A DNA stretch of 64,000 nt from Erythrobacter sp. BLCC-B19 (GCF_028621955.1 NZ_CP117516.1:1014001-1078000); one strand, 5' to 3'. Shown: positions 56,480-64,000, counted from the first letter of the stretch. Translations and numbers: made by a program. The notes: a model not told the origin generated them from the letters alone.

Positions 56480-57840
56480 GTGGCCCCTATGACGAAATGG
56501 TCGACCAGATGGCCGACCCTGACACACCCGAGGGCGAACGGGCCGATAGCGAAAAGGTCTATCGCGCCCTCGCCGACATACTGAACCAGAACGAGAAGAA
56601 CAGCTTCGACTACCTGTGGGACTACACCGCCCGCAAAGAGCAGCTCCCTCCGCAGGGCGATTGGCGGGTCTGGATGATCATGGCCGGTCGCGGCTTCGGC
56701 AAGACCCGTGCAGGGGCCGAGTGGGTGCGCATGATCGCAGATGCCAACCCCCACGCCCGCATCGCGCTCATTTCCTCCTCGCTTGCCGAAGCGCGCGCGG
56801 TGATGGTTGAAGGCGAAAGCGGGCTGCTGGCGATCTGCCGGCCCGATCACCAGCCCATCTTCGAGCCTTCGCTCCACCGCATCCGCTTTGCCAGCGGGGC
56901 GCAGGCGCAATTGTTCTCCGCAGCCGAACCGGAAACCCTGCGCGGCCCGCAGCACAGCCATGCCTGGTGCGACGAGATCGGCAAGTGGCCGCTCGCCAAT
57001 GAACGGGCGACGCGGTGCTGGGATAATCTCCTGCTGGGGATGCGGCTGGGTGAAGACCCCCGCATCGCCGTCACCACCACACCGCGCGCGGTTCCGCTGG
57101 TCAAGCGGCTGGTGGCGCAGGCGGCAGACGGCGACGCAGTGGTGATCAGCCGCGGCTCGACCAATGACAACAGCTGCCTGCCGGAACGCTTTCGCGCTGC
57201 CATCGCCAGCGAATATGGCGGCACGCAGCTTGCCCGGCAGGAGATTAATGGCGAGCTGCTCGAGGACATCGAAGGCGCGTTGTGGACGCGATCGCTGATC
57301 GAGCGGTCGCGCGAGGATGGGACGGTGCCTGAGGCGGCCCGGGTGGTGGTCGCGGTCGATCCGCCTGCCAGCGCCAGTGGTGATGAATGCGGGATCATCG
57401 TCGCCATGCTCGGGATCGACGGCATCGCGCGGGTGGTGGCCGATTGTTCGCTCGGCGGGGCTGCGCCCTCCGAATGGGCGCGGCAGGTTGCCGATGCAGC
57501 GCAGCAGTGGCAGGCCGACCGCGTCGTGGCAGAGGCCAACCAGGGCGGCGCGATGGTGGAAACCGTGCTGCGCGCGGCCGACCAGACCCTGCCGGTCAGG
57601 CTCGTCCATGCGAGCCGCGGCAAGACCGCCCGCGCCGAGCCTGTCGCCGCGCTCTATGCCGCCGGACGGGTGCGCCATGTCGGGGTGTTCGCGCGGCTCG
57701 AGGATCAACTGTGCGGGCTGCTCGTCGGCGGCACCTATGCCGGCCCCGGACACAGCCCTGACCGCGCCGATGCGGCAGTGTGGGCGCTGACCGAGTTGCT
57801 GCTCGGCAAGACCATGCGTCCCAGCATCACACCCTTGTGA
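56476..57840 (+). CDS. GTA/phage terminase large subunit (g2)
   Basis: A 454-aa packaging motor. The Walker A-like motif GRGFGKTRAG (71-80) binds ATP, and the Walker B is HAWCDEIGKW with D166-E167. The C-terminal RNase H-like nuclease starts with VAVDPPASASGDECG and continues with VAEANQGG and DRADAAVWALTELL, which carry the metal-binding acids. The length is near the usual GTA g2. It cuts and translocates DNA into proheads. Confidence 0.9.
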   Translation: MSGPYDEMVDQMADPDTPEGERADSEKVYRALADILNQNEKNSFDYLWDYTARKEQLPPQGDWRVWMIMAGRGFGKTRAGAEWVRMIADANPHARIALISSSLAEARAVMVEGESGLLAICRPDHQPIFEPSLHRIRFASGAQAQLFSAAEPETLRGPQHSHAWCDEIGKWPLANERATRCWDNLLLGMRLGEDPRIAVTTTPRAVPLVKRLVAQAADGDAVVISRGSTNDNSCLPERFRAAIASEYGGTQLARQEINGELLEDIEGALWTRSLIERSREDGTVPEAARVVVAVDPPASASGDECGIIVAMLGIDGIARVVADCSLGGAAPSEWARQVADAAQQWQADRVVAEANQGGAMVETVLRAADQTLPVRLVHASRGKTARAEPVAALYAAGRVRHVGVFARLEDQLCGLLVGGTYAGPGHSPDRADAAVWALTELLLGKTMRPSITPL

Positions 57841-57866
57841 CGGCCCACACAACCAAAGGAAAACTC

Positions 57867-59024
57867 ATGGCCTTGCTCGACATCTTCCGCTCCGCCTTCA
57901 AGGGCGGGGAGCAGACCCGTGTGCCGCTGACGGCCAGCGCAATGCAGGGCTGGCTGCCGGCTTTCGAGGCCGGCCCGGCCCCGCGCAGCTACGAATATCG
58001 TCGTGCCATTGCGGAGGGCTTTCTGGCCAACCCCATCGCCCAGCGGTCGGTGCGGCTGCTGGCCGAGGGTGTGGGTCAGGCGCCGCTCGACTGCTCCGAA
58101 CCGCGGCTCGCTGCGCTGGTGACGGCCACGAGCGCCGGACAATCGCTGGTCGAAACCCTGGCAGCCAGCCTGCTGCTACATGGCAATGCCTATGTGCAGA
58201 TCATCAAGGACGCCTCCGGCACGCCCATCGAACTGTTCGCGCTGCGGCCGGAACGGGTCAAGGTGGTGCTTGATGCAAGGGGCTGGCCCTGCGGCTTCGA
58301 TTACGCCGTCGACGGACACACCACGCACCTTGCCAGCGAAGACGAGAACGGCTGGCCCAGCGTGATCGCGATCCGGGCGATGCACCCGCTCGATGACCAC
58401 TGCGGCGCAGGGGCGCTCGAAGCGGCATGGCAGGCGGTGCTGATCCATAATGCCGCGACCGCATGGAACCGGTCGCTGCTGGAGAACGCCGCGCGCCCCT
58501 CGGGCGCCCTGGTCTATGAGACCGGGGACGGCGCAGCACTGGCGCATGAGCAGTTCGAACGCTTGCGGCGCGAGCTTGATATTGCCTTTTCAGGCGCGAC
58601 CAACGCGGGCCGCCCCATGCTGCTGGATGGCGGACTGAAGTGGCAAAGCATCGCGCTGTCCCCGGCCGACATGGACTTCGCGACGCTCAAGAGCGCGGCG
58701 GCCCGGGACATAGCCCTTGCCTTCGGCGTGCCGCCGATGCTGCTCGGCCTGCCGGGAGACAACACCTACGCCAATTACCGCGAGGCCAACCGCGCGCTGT
58801 GGCGGCTGACCTTGCTCCCGCTCGCCGAGAAGCTGTTCGCCGCTCTGCGCGAGGGGCTGGCGCCGTGGTTCCCCGAGGCTGCGCTTCGTATCGATCTCGA
58901 TCAGGTGCCGGCCCTGTCCGAGGATCGCGAACGCCTGTGGTCGCAAGTCTCCGATGCCGATTTCCTGAGCCGCGCCGAAAAGCGCCAGATGCTGGGCTTC
59001 CCAGCCGAGGAGAATGCCCCATGA
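57867..59024 (+). CDS. GTA/HK97-type portal protein (g3)
   Basis: A 385-aa HK97-family portal. LLDIFRSAFKGG starts it. SYEYRRAIAEGFLANPIAQRSVRLLA, LLHGNAYVQIIKDASGTPIELFALRPERV, the VPPMLLGLPGDNTYANYREANRALW block and RIDLDQVPAL are typical. It forms the dodecameric DNA channel at the capsid vertex. The length suits a GTA portal. ATG 57867 has AAAGGA at good spacing. It overlaps the next gene as ATGA. Confidence 0.88.
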   Translation: MALLDIFRSAFKGGEQTRVPLTASAMQGWLPAFEAGPAPRSYEYRRAIAEGFLANPIAQRSVRLLAEGVGQAPLDCSEPRLAALVTATSAGQSLVETLAASLLLHGNAYVQIIKDASGTPIELFALRPERVKVVLDARGWPCGFDYAVDGHTTHLASEDENGWPSVIAIRAMHPLDDHCGAGALEAAWQAVLIHNAATAWNRSLLENAARPSGALVYETGDGAALAHEQFERLRRELDIAFSGATNAGRPMLLDGGLKWQSIALSPADMDFATLKSAAARDIALAFGVPPMLLGLPGDNTYANYREANRALWRLTLLPLAEKLFAALREGLAPWFPEAALRIDLDQVPALSEDRERLWSQVSDADFLSRAEKRQMLGFPAEENAP

Positions 59025-59326
59025 GCCGTGAAGACATTTTGGCCAGCCTGATGGCGCAGGCGCGCGAGGAGGGAGCCGGCCTCGTCACCCTGCGCGCCAT
59101 CGTCGAGGAAGCGAGCGGTCTTGCCACCGACCGCGCTCTCGAACGCCTTGGCCTCGGCGATCCGGGCGCGGAAGGCGACCTGGGCGAACTGCGCGAGCTG
59201 CTCCAGGCGTGGCGCGATGCCAAGACCAGCGCCTGGAAGGCTTTCATCGAATGGATCATTCGCGGCGCACTGGCGCTGCTGCTGATCGGCATTATCGTAA
59301 GGCTTGGCGCATGGGACCGGCTGTGA
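59021..59326 (+). CDS. Small GTA-cluster membrane protein (g3.5-like, DUF6127-type)
   Basis: A 101-aa protein between portal and protease, the g3.5 position of GTA clusters. ILASLMAQAREEGAGLVTLRAIVEEASGLATDRALERLGL is helical. Residues about 76-95 (FIEWIIRGALALLLIGIIV) form one transmembrane helix near the C-terminus. Function unknown. It is coupled on both sides by ATGA and GTGA overlaps, so its dosage follows portal and protease. Confidence 0.7.
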   Translation: MSREDILASLMAQAREEGAGLVTLRAIVEEASGLATDRALERLGLGDPGAEGDLGELRELLQAWRDAKTSAWKAFIEWIIRGALALLLIGIIVRLGAWDRL

Positions 59327-59727
59327 GCGCGGCCCCGATGCGGTTTGCCGGCTATGCCGCACTGTTCGACATTGCCGATGCCGGACGCGACACGATCCGG
59401 CGCGGCGCCTTTGCACGGACATTGGCGGCCCGCGATGGGCCGCTGCCGCTGTACTGGCAGCACCGTCCCGACCAGCCGATCGGCATCATTGAAAGCGCTG
59501 CGGAAGATGCGCGCGGCCTGAGGGTGATCGCCCGCATCGATCGGCCTCAAAGCCGGGCGGCCCAGTTGCTGTCGCAGCGCGCGGTCAATGGTCTGAGCTT
59601 TGGCTTTCGTGCCCGCACCGCGCGCCAAAGCCCGGCTGGCCGCGAACTGATCGAGGTCGACCTCTTCGAAGTCAGCCTGGTCACGCATCCGCTGCACCCC
59701 ATGGCGCGGGTGCATTTGATCAAATAG
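59323..59727 (+). CDS. GTA/HK97-family prohead protease (g4)
   Basis: A 134-aa S78-type protease that cleaves the capsid scaffold domain. RFAGYAALFDIADAGRDTIRRGAF, H47 in LYWQHRPDQPIG and S92 in GLSFGF, with E116 in LFEVSLV, give the catalytic set. It is compact for the family. GTG 59323 overlaps the upstream stop (GTGA). ATG 59311 and ATG 59338 are alternatives. Confidence 0.85.
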   Translation: MSAAPMRFAGYAALFDIADAGRDTIRRGAFARTLAARDGPLPLYWQHRPDQPIGIIESAAEDARGLRVIARIDRPQSRAAQLLSQRAVNGLSFGFRARTARQSPAGRELIEVDLFEVSLVTHPLHPMARVHLIK

Positions 59728-59852
59728 CCTCAAGCGCCGGCGGCCGCATCCGCGGCCTCGGCTTTCCTCGCTCCCTCCGGTCGCTGCGGGCGGCCGGTCG
59801 GCCTTGCGGTCGCTGCGCGACCGAAATCCCGCAAAACCGCAACCCTTCCACC

Positions 59853-59877
59853 GGCCGCCACTGGGGCGGCCTTTTTT
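59853..59877 (+). terminator. Intrinsic terminator between prohead protease and capsid genes
   Basis: A perfect 7-bp GC stem, GGCCGCC (59853-59859) with GGCGGCC (59865-59871), and a 5-nt loop are followed by six T residues (59872-59877). It lies in the 176-bp gap before the capsid gene, whose ATG is 27 nt downstream. It resembles the leader terminator at 55949 in stem sequence and in its distance to the next start codon. Confidence 0.85.
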
Positions 59878-59903
59878 CTGCCCAACCGAAAGGCCTCTGC
59901 CCC

Positions 59904-61061
59904 ATGGACAATACCTCTACCCCCAATGGCCCCGCCACCGATCAGCTCGACGCCAGCTTTGACATCCTTGCCCGTCAGGACGAGGCTGAGGCGAACATCG
60001 CAGCGCTGCGCAATGATGTCGACGAAGTGAAGTCCCGCCTCGACAAGGTCGCGCGGGCGGCCAGCCGTCCGGCGATGGGCGGCGCGGCACCGGCTGGCGA
60101 CCCGGCGGAGGTCAAGAGCTTCGTCGATGGCTATCTTCGCCGCGGTCGCGAGACCGAACTCAAGTCGATCACCGGTGTCACGCCCGCCGATGGCGGCTTT
60201 GCCGTGCCGCGCCAGATCGACGCGGCGATTGCCTCGCGGATCGTCAAGATGAGCCCGATCCGCTCGATCGCGCAGGTCGTGCAGACCGGAACGGCAGGCT
60301 ACCGCAAGCTGGTGGCGACCACCAATGTGGCCTCGGGCTGGGTCACCGAAGCAGCCGCGCGTCCGGAGACAGGCACCCCGCAGTTCGCGGAAATCGCGCC
60401 TCCGAGCGGCGATCTCTACGCCAACCCGGCGGCCAGCCAGGCGATGCTCGACGATGCCGCTTTCGACCTGGAAAGCTGGCTGGCGACCGAGATCGCCAAC
60501 GAATTCGCCCGCGCCGAAGGGGCCGCCTTCGTCAAAGGCACGGGCACCAATCAGCCTGAGGGCTTTCTGACCGGCACCAAGGCCACCACCGATGACAGCG
60601 TGCGCCCCTTCGGGACGATGCAGTATATCGGCACCGGCAATGCGACCGGGCTGGGCACCACGCTCGATACCAAGCTGATCGATCTCATCCACACGCTGCG
60701 CCCGGGCCATCGCCAGGGCGCCGTGTTCGTGATGAACTCGGCCACGCTTGCCGCCGTGCGCAAACTGAAGACGGCAGACGGCGCCTTCATGTGGCAGCCG
60801 GGACTTGTCGAAGGCCAGCCCAACCGGCTGCTGGGCTATCCGGTGATCGAGGCCGAAGATATGCCCGATGTGGCAGCCGGCGCCTTCCCGCTGGCCTTCG
60901 GCAATTTCCGCAACGGCTATCTCATCGCCGAACGCAGCGCGACCCGGATCCTGCGCGATCCCTTCACCAACAAGCCCTTCGTCCATTTCTACGCGACCAA
61001 GCGGATCGGCGGGAAGGTGCTGGATTCGGCGGCGATCAAGCTGCTCAAGGTCGAGGCCTGA
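59904..61061 (+). CDS. GTA/HK97-type major capsid protein (g5)
   Basis: A 385-aa HK97-fold coat protein. The N-terminal delta/scaffold part is charged and helical (about 15-55: DILARQDEAEANIAALRNDV, DEVKSRLDKVAR). The fold proper starts near GDPAEVKSFVDGYLRRG. RETGTPQFAEIAPPSGDLYANPAAS-like E-loop/P-domain sequence, EGAAFVKGTGTNQPEGFL and FGNFRNGYLIAERSATRILRD are strongly conserved. The N-terminal domain is presumably removed by the g4 protease. Confidence 0.93.
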   Translation: MDNTSTPNGPATDQLDASFDILARQDEAEANIAALRNDVDEVKSRLDKVARAASRPAMGGAAPAGDPAEVKSFVDGYLRRGRETELKSITGVTPADGGFAVPRQIDAAIASRIVKMSPIRSIAQVVQTGTAGYRKLVATTNVASGWVTEAAARPETGTPQFAEIAPPSGDLYANPAASQAMLDDAAFDLESWLATEIANEFARAEGAAFVKGTGTNQPEGFLTGTKATTDDSVRPFGTMQYIGTGNATGLGTTLDTKLIDLIHTLRPGHRQGAVFVMNSATLAAVRKLKTADGAFMWQPGLVEGQPNRLLGYPVIEAEDMPDVAAGAFPLAFGNFRNGYLIAERSATRILRDPFTNKPFVHFYATKRIGGKVLDSAAIKLLKVEA

Positions 61062-61083
61062 GACACCCCCGGCTTACCCCCTA

Positions 61084-61179
61084 CCGGACGGGGCGTGTTC
61101 CCCTTCGCGCCCCGTCCGGACTCTCGCGCCCGCATCGCCTCAGGCCGTTCCTCCCGCCTGACACACGCGATGCGGGCGC
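61084..61179. repeat. Two long perfect hairpins directly after the capsid gene
   Basis: In the 151-bp gap after the capsid gene, CCGGACGGGGCG (61084-61095) pairs perfectly with 61108-61119 (12 bp, 12-nt loop). The next stem, GCGCCCGCATCGC (61126-61138), pairs perfectly with 61167-61179 (13 bp) and encloses a nested 6-bp stem (61140-61145 with 61156-61161). There is no T-tract, so they more likely protect the 3' end of capsid mRNA or slow polymerase than terminate by themselves. Confidence 0.75.
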
Positions 61180-61212
61180 AACCTTGTGGATCACTCATTG
61201 GGAGAAACCGCG

Positions 61213-61755
61213 ATGCAGCGGACAATCGTGCAGCCCCCGGTGGCGGGCGCGCCTGCGCTGGCGGAGCTCAAGCACTGGCTCGGGATCAACCGCGACAACG
61301 AAGACGAAACGCTGATGGCGCTGCTCGATACGAGCCTGACCATCTGCGAGGCTTTCACCGGCAAGGCGCCGCTGCGCCAGACGGTCGAGGAAGTCATCCC
61401 GCTGGTGAGCGGCTGGCAAGAGCTGGTCTCGCGGCCTGTCACCGACCTGACCGCTGGCGCGCTGATCGCGCCCGATGGCAGTCGCACACCGATTGCGGTG
61501 CTGGCCGAGGTGCTCGAGTGGCGCATCACGGCCAGCGCCTGCGTCCAGATCCTGCGCCCGTTCGAAGGCCGAGGGCTCGCTTTGCAGCTTGTGGTCGGAG
61601 TTGCCAATGACTGGGCGACCCTTCCGCCGCCCCTGCGCCACGGGATCATTCGCCTCGCCGCGCATCATTTCCGCGACCGCGAGGGCAAGTCCGCTGTCCC
61701 CCCCGCCAGCGTCACCGCCTTGTGGCGGCCATGGCGCGAAATGCGGCTCGGATGA
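61213..61755 (+). CDS. GTA head-tail connector (g6)
   Basis: A 180-aa protein of the gp6-like connector family. ALAELKHWLGINRDNEDETLMALLDTSLTICEAFTGKAP is the conserved N-terminal helical block. RHGIIRLAAHHFRDREG and ALWRPWREMRLG are the C-terminal ones. It forms a ring under the portal. ATG 61213 has GGGAGA eight bases upstream; an in-frame start nine codons earlier lacks one. It overlaps the next ORF as ATGA. Confidence 0.85.
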   Translation: MQRTIVQPPVAGAPALAELKHWLGINRDNEDETLMALLDTSLTICEAFTGKAPLRQTVEEVIPLVSGWQELVSRPVTDLTAGALIAPDGSRTPIAVLAEVLEWRITASACVQILRPFEGRGLALQLVVGVANDWATLPPPLRHGIIRLAAHHFRDREGKSAVPPASVTALWRPWREMRLG

Positions 61756-61922
61756 TCCGCGCCGTTCTGCGCGCAGGCCGCGTGGTGCAGCAAATGCGGG
61801 CGCGGGCCGCAGCCCTTACCGCAACACAGGCTGCAACCCGCGCCCGCCGATCGCGAGCGGACTGGTATTCCGCAGCAGCGCTCTGGCCTGACCTTTTCGG
61901 AGATAGCCGCGATGGAAAATGA
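61752..61922 (+). CDS. Small Arg/Ala-rich ORF at the g7 position of the GTA cluster
   Basis: A 56-aa frame bridging g6 and g8, with an ATGA overlap at its start and an 11-nt overlap with the next gene at its end. The composition is rich in Arg and Ala (RAVLRAGRVVQQMRARAAAL), with WYSAAALWPDLFGD near the C-terminus. A normal g7 head-closure protein is about twice as long, so this may be a much reduced g7, an unrelated small protein or a coupling ORF. No family recognised. Confidence 0.5.
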   Translation: MIRAVLRAGRVVQQMRARAAALTATQAATRARRSRADWYSAAALWPDLFGDSRDGK

Positions 61923-62310
61923 CCTGCGCGCAAGCCTGATCGCCTGGCTCGCTGCCGATCCGGCCCTCGCCGAATTGCACGCGATCGAGGAAGAAGCGCC
62001 GCTGTCCGTCACCCCGCCCTGGCTCGGCATTGCCGCCAGTGCATCGGCCGACTGGGGCACGAAGGATCGCGCCGGGCGCGAGGTGCGGATCGCGCTTGAG
62101 CTGCAAAGCCACTCCGATCTGACCGCAGGCGACGCGGCCTTGCTGGGCGCGATCGAACGACGCGTGCTCGATCTGCCGCCGTTCCACCCCGGCTTCGAAC
62201 TCGCCTCGATCCGCTTCCTGCGCTCGCGCAGCGAGGCCCGCGCGGACAACCGCCGGGCGGCGCTGGTCGAATACCGCTTCCGCATTCTCGAACCGCTTCA
62301 AGGAGCCTGA
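61912..62310 (+). CDS. GTA tail terminator, DUF3168 family (g8)
   Basis: A 132-aa protein matching DUF3168. LRASLIAWLAADPALAEL starts it. APLSVTPPWLGIAASASADWGTKD, GREVRIALELQSHSD and ERRVLDLPPFHPGFELASIRFL are the conserved strands and helix. In tailed particles it caps the tail tube next to the connector. It is 3 nt before the major tail gene. Confidence 0.82.
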   Translation: MENDLRASLIAWLAADPALAELHAIEEEAPLSVTPPWLGIAASASADWGTKDRAGREVRIALELQSHSDLTAGDAALLGAIERRVLDLPPFHPGFELASIRFLRSRSEARADNRRAALVEYRFRILEPLQGA

Positions 62311-62313
62311 CCC

Positions 62314-62721
62314 ATGCCCGCACAATCCGGCGCCGCCTTCCTGCTCAAGATCACCAACGGAGCCTCACCCCCGGCCTATCAGACCATCGCCGGCCTGCGC
62401 ACCACGCAGATGTCGATCAACGGCGACACCGTGGTCGTCACCCACAAGCAATCGGGCGGCTGGCGCGACCTGCTGTCGGGGGCGGGCAACCGCTCGGTCT
62501 CGGTCAGCGCGGCGGGAATCTTCCTCGGCAGCACGGCGGAAAGCGCAGTGCGCGCCCACGCCTTGGCTGGGACGCTCGACGATTACGAGCTGTCCTTCGA
62601 GGATGGCGAGAAGCTGCGCGGGCGGTTCCTCGTGCAGCGGCTCGATTATGCCGGGGATTTCAACGGGGAGCGCAGCTACACGCTCCAGCTCGAAAGCTCC
62701 GGCCCGGTGGTGGCGGCGTGA
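62314..62721 (+). CDS. GTA major tail protein (g9, TP901-1 type)
   Basis: A 135-aa tube protein. AFLLKITNG, TIAGLRTTQMSINGDTVVVTHKQSGGWRDLLSGAG and LSFEDGEKLRGRFLVQRLDYAGDFNGERSYTL-type blocks give the TP901-1-like pattern, here quoted in part. It forms the hexameric tail tube. The stop (TGA) overlaps the next ATG by one base. Confidence 0.88.
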   Translation: MPAQSGAAFLLKITNGASPPAYQTIAGLRTTQMSINGDTVVVTHKQSGGWRDLLSGAGNRSVSVSAAGIFLGSTAESAVRAHALAGTLDDYELSFEDGEKLRGRFLVQRLDYAGDFNGERSYTLQLESSGPVVAA

Positions 62722-63032
62722 TGCCCGCGGCCAATCCCCTGCGCGGTGAAAGCTCGCTTGCCGTAGCTGGCCGCCATTACGTGCTGCGCCCGAGCTTCGA
62801 AAACCTGGTGCTGGCCGAGGCCGAACTCGGCTCGCTGTTCGCGCTGGTCGAGCGTGCCGCCGCGGGCACGCTGACGCTGACCGAAATGACCGCGCTGTTG
62901 TGGCACTGCCTGCCCGCCGAGGGCCGCCCGGAGCGGATCGCGGTCGGGCAGGCGGTGCTGGCGATGGGGCTGGTCGGCGCGACCCAGCCGGTGCGCGCGG
63001 TGCTCGCGCAGGTCTTGCAGGGCGAGGCATGA
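62721..63032 (+). CDS. GTA g10-type tail assembly chaperone
   Basis: A 103-aa protein of the GTA-TIM-like/gp10 family. VAGRHYVLRPSFENLVLAEAEL is the hallmark N-terminal strand-helix, followed by LVERAAAGTLTLTEMTALLWHCL. It probably helps assemble the tape measure and tube. ATG 62721 is preferred over GTG 62718, which adds one residue. It overlaps the next gene as ATGA. Confidence 0.82.
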   Translation: MPAANPLRGESSLAVAGRHYVLRPSFENLVLAEAELGSLFALVERAAAGTLTLTEMTALLWHCLPAEGRPERIAVGQAVLAMGLVGATQPVRAVLAQVLQGEA

Positions 63033-63229
63033 GCGCGTCCTTCGCCGAGGCCGCCGCCCGCTGGTGCGCGCTGGCCGCACGCCTGCTGGGCTGGCGACCG
63101 GGCGAATTCTGGAGCGCCACCCCGGCCGAACTGGCGATGGCACTCGCCGCACCCGAAGACCCTGCCACCCCTCCCCCACCCACCCGCGAGATGATCGCCC
63201 GCATGATGGAGCGCGATGCCCATGACTGA
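63029..63229 (+). CDS. GTA phage tail assembly chaperone, DUF2376-type (g10.1)
   Basis: A 66-aa protein: FAEAAARWCALAARLLGWRPGEFWSATPAELAMAL is the conserved DUF2376 core, followed by a proline-rich linker and REMIARMMERD. It corresponds to the small ORF between g10 and g11 in GTA clusters. It may be made as a translational partner of g10, as with many tail chaperone pairs. It overlaps g11 by 8 nt. Confidence 0.8.
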   Translation: MSASFAEAAARWCALAARLLGWRPGEFWSATPAELAMALAAPEDPATPPPPTREMIARMMERDAHD

Positions 63230-63797
63230 CACGTTCGAGGAAATGGTGATCGAAGTGCGCGCCAGCACCGATGGCTTTGCCAGCGATGTCGAGGGGATGC
63301 GCCGCTCGCTCGACGGCTCGCTGGTCGATGGCTTTGCGCGGGCGGGCAACGTGCTGGAGCGCGGCCTGCTGGGTGCGTTGCGGCGCGGGAGCCTGGGCTT
63401 TGACGATCTCAAACGGGTCGCCTTCAGCGCGCTGGGCGAGATTGCGGGGTTTGCGCTGCAATCGGGGATCGGCAGCCTGTTTGGCGGCGCGGGCGGGAGC
63501 GGGGGCGGCGGGCTCGGCAATCTGCTGGGCCAGTCGATCGGCGCGCTGTTCGGCCTGCCGGGCCGCGCGACTGGCGGGCCGGTATCGCCCGGGCGGCCTT
63601 ACCTCGTGGGGGAACGCGGGCCCGAGCTGTTCGTCCCGACCCAAGCCGGGCGGGTTGAAACCGGCGCGGCGCCGGGCCGCGATGTGCGGGTGGCGATCCA
63701 GGTCGCCGTCCCGCGCGGGCAGGCCGCGCCCACCGCCATGCAGCGCTCGTCCCGCCAGATCGCCAGCGCTGTGCGCCGCGCCCTCCAGCAAGCCTGA
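63222..63797 (+). CDS. GTA short tail tape measure protein (g11)
   Basis: A 191-aa protein. The N-terminus, EEMVIEVRASTDGFASDVEGMRRSLDGSL, is helical. A hydrophobic, glycine-rich centre (GIGSLFGGAGGSGGGGLGN, GQSIGALFGL) follows, and then RPYLVGERGPELFVPTQAG, a conserved tape-measure C-terminal block. Phage tape measures are usually far longer; a length near 200 aa is characteristic of GTAs with short tails. ATG 63222 is one of two starts, the other six bases upstream. Confidence 0.85.
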   Translation: MTDTFEEMVIEVRASTDGFASDVEGMRRSLDGSLVDGFARAGNVLERGLLGALRRGSLGFDDLKRVAFSALGEIAGFALQSGIGSLFGGAGGSGGGGLGNLLGQSIGALFGLPGRATGGPVSPGRPYLVGERGPELFVPTQAGRVETGAAPGRDVRVAIQVAVPRGQAAPTAMQRSSRQIASAVRRALQQA

Positions 63798-63813
63798 TCG
63801 AAGGAACACACCC

Positions 63814-64000
63814 ATGGCATTCTGGCTCGCCCGCGAACGCCGGGCGCAGGAAAGCACCTTCATCCAGCGCTTCGATCCGCGCTTCTGGACCGTCAACTTC
63901 CCGCGCCCTGCCATGGCCAGCGTCGTGACGACCGGGCCGGACAGCCTGCGGATCGATGTCGAACTGCACCATGCGGGCGAGCTCGTGGGGCTGATCTGGG
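63814..64000 (+). CDS. GTA distal tail protein, N-terminal fragment (g12, DUF2460)
   Basis: Sixty-two codons are visible before the right edge. The start MAFWLARERRAQE is followed by FIQRFDPRFWTVNFPRPAMA, the diagnostic opening of the DUF2460/TIGR02217-type GTA gp12 protein, and by LRIDVELHHAGELVGLIW. It forms the ring at the tip of the tail tube. The ATG has AAGGAA at good spacing and lies 16 bp after g11. The remaining baseplate genes (g13-g15) would lie beyond the window. Confidence 0.85.
   Translation, partial: MAFWLARERRAQESTFIQRFDPRFWTVNFPRPAMASVVTTGPDSLRIDVELHHAGELVGLIW

Noticed and set aside
56006..64000. Interpretation as an ordinary prophage
   Set aside because: No integrase, attachment repeats, repressor or replication genes are visible, composition is host-like, and gene order and the short tape measure match GTAs. 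The right flank is outside the window, so this is not absolute.

Overview
The window reads as chromosomal DNA from a sphingomonad (Alphaproteobacteria, Sphingomonadales; an Erythrobacter/Porphyrobacter-like relative is my best guess). The evidence is high GC throughout, an acyl-carrier-protein plus serine palmitoyltransferase pair for sphingolipid synthesis, DivK, a one-cysteine DksA, Usg, and a gene-transfer-agent (GTA) structural cluster. No rRNA, tRNA, CRISPR array, insertion sequence or integrase was seen. No gene-free stretch exceeds 300 bases.

Layout. 1-5.4 kb is ordinary housekeeping: the start of pepN, a YeeZ-like epimerase, an EamA permease with a threonine aldolase, a small acetyltransferase, and a pair of bacterial PH-domain membrane proteins. 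5.5-43.4 kb is a large catabolic region. It holds two Rieske oxygenases, a TonB-dependent receptor, an MFS carrier, three cytochromes P450, a 3-ketosteroid-dehydrogenase-like flavoprotein, seven SDRs, three CurA/LTB4DH-type reductases, a CoA ligase, two acyl-CoA dehydrogenases, a DUF35/thiolase pair, a limonene-epoxide-hydrolase homologue, two ThuA-like proteins, several SnoaL, ABM and AhpD-like small proteins, and a molybdopterin enzyme beside mobA. Together these suggest uptake, hydroxylation, CoA activation and side-chain beta-oxidation of an alicyclic substrate (terpenoid or steroid-like). The substrate itself cannot be read from sequence. Four copies of a ~100-bp palindromic repeat and one canonical parS site lie in this region.

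43.4-55.7 kb returns to core functions: kynU-kynA, DUF4112, an orphan peptide-binding lipoprotein, PilZ, DksA with a short upstream ORF, a Sel1-like protein, a tightly overlapping operon of DUF482, GDPD, RidA, HAD and DUF3572 genes, DivK, a stand-alone Pycsar-effector-like membrane protein, acp-spt and usg. 56.0-64.0 kb is a GTA-type head-tail cluster in canonical order: small and large terminase, portal, g3.5-like protein, prohead protease, major capsid, connector, tail terminator, major tail protein, two tail chaperones, short tape measure and the start of the distal tail protein. It contains strong intrinsic terminators in the leader and just before the capsid gene, and two long hairpins just after the capsid gene, suggesting staged or differential expression.

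Genes are tightly packed. Same-strand neighbours often overlap as ATGA/GTGA, and at least six convergent pairs share a 4-nt overlap in which the two stop codons interlock.
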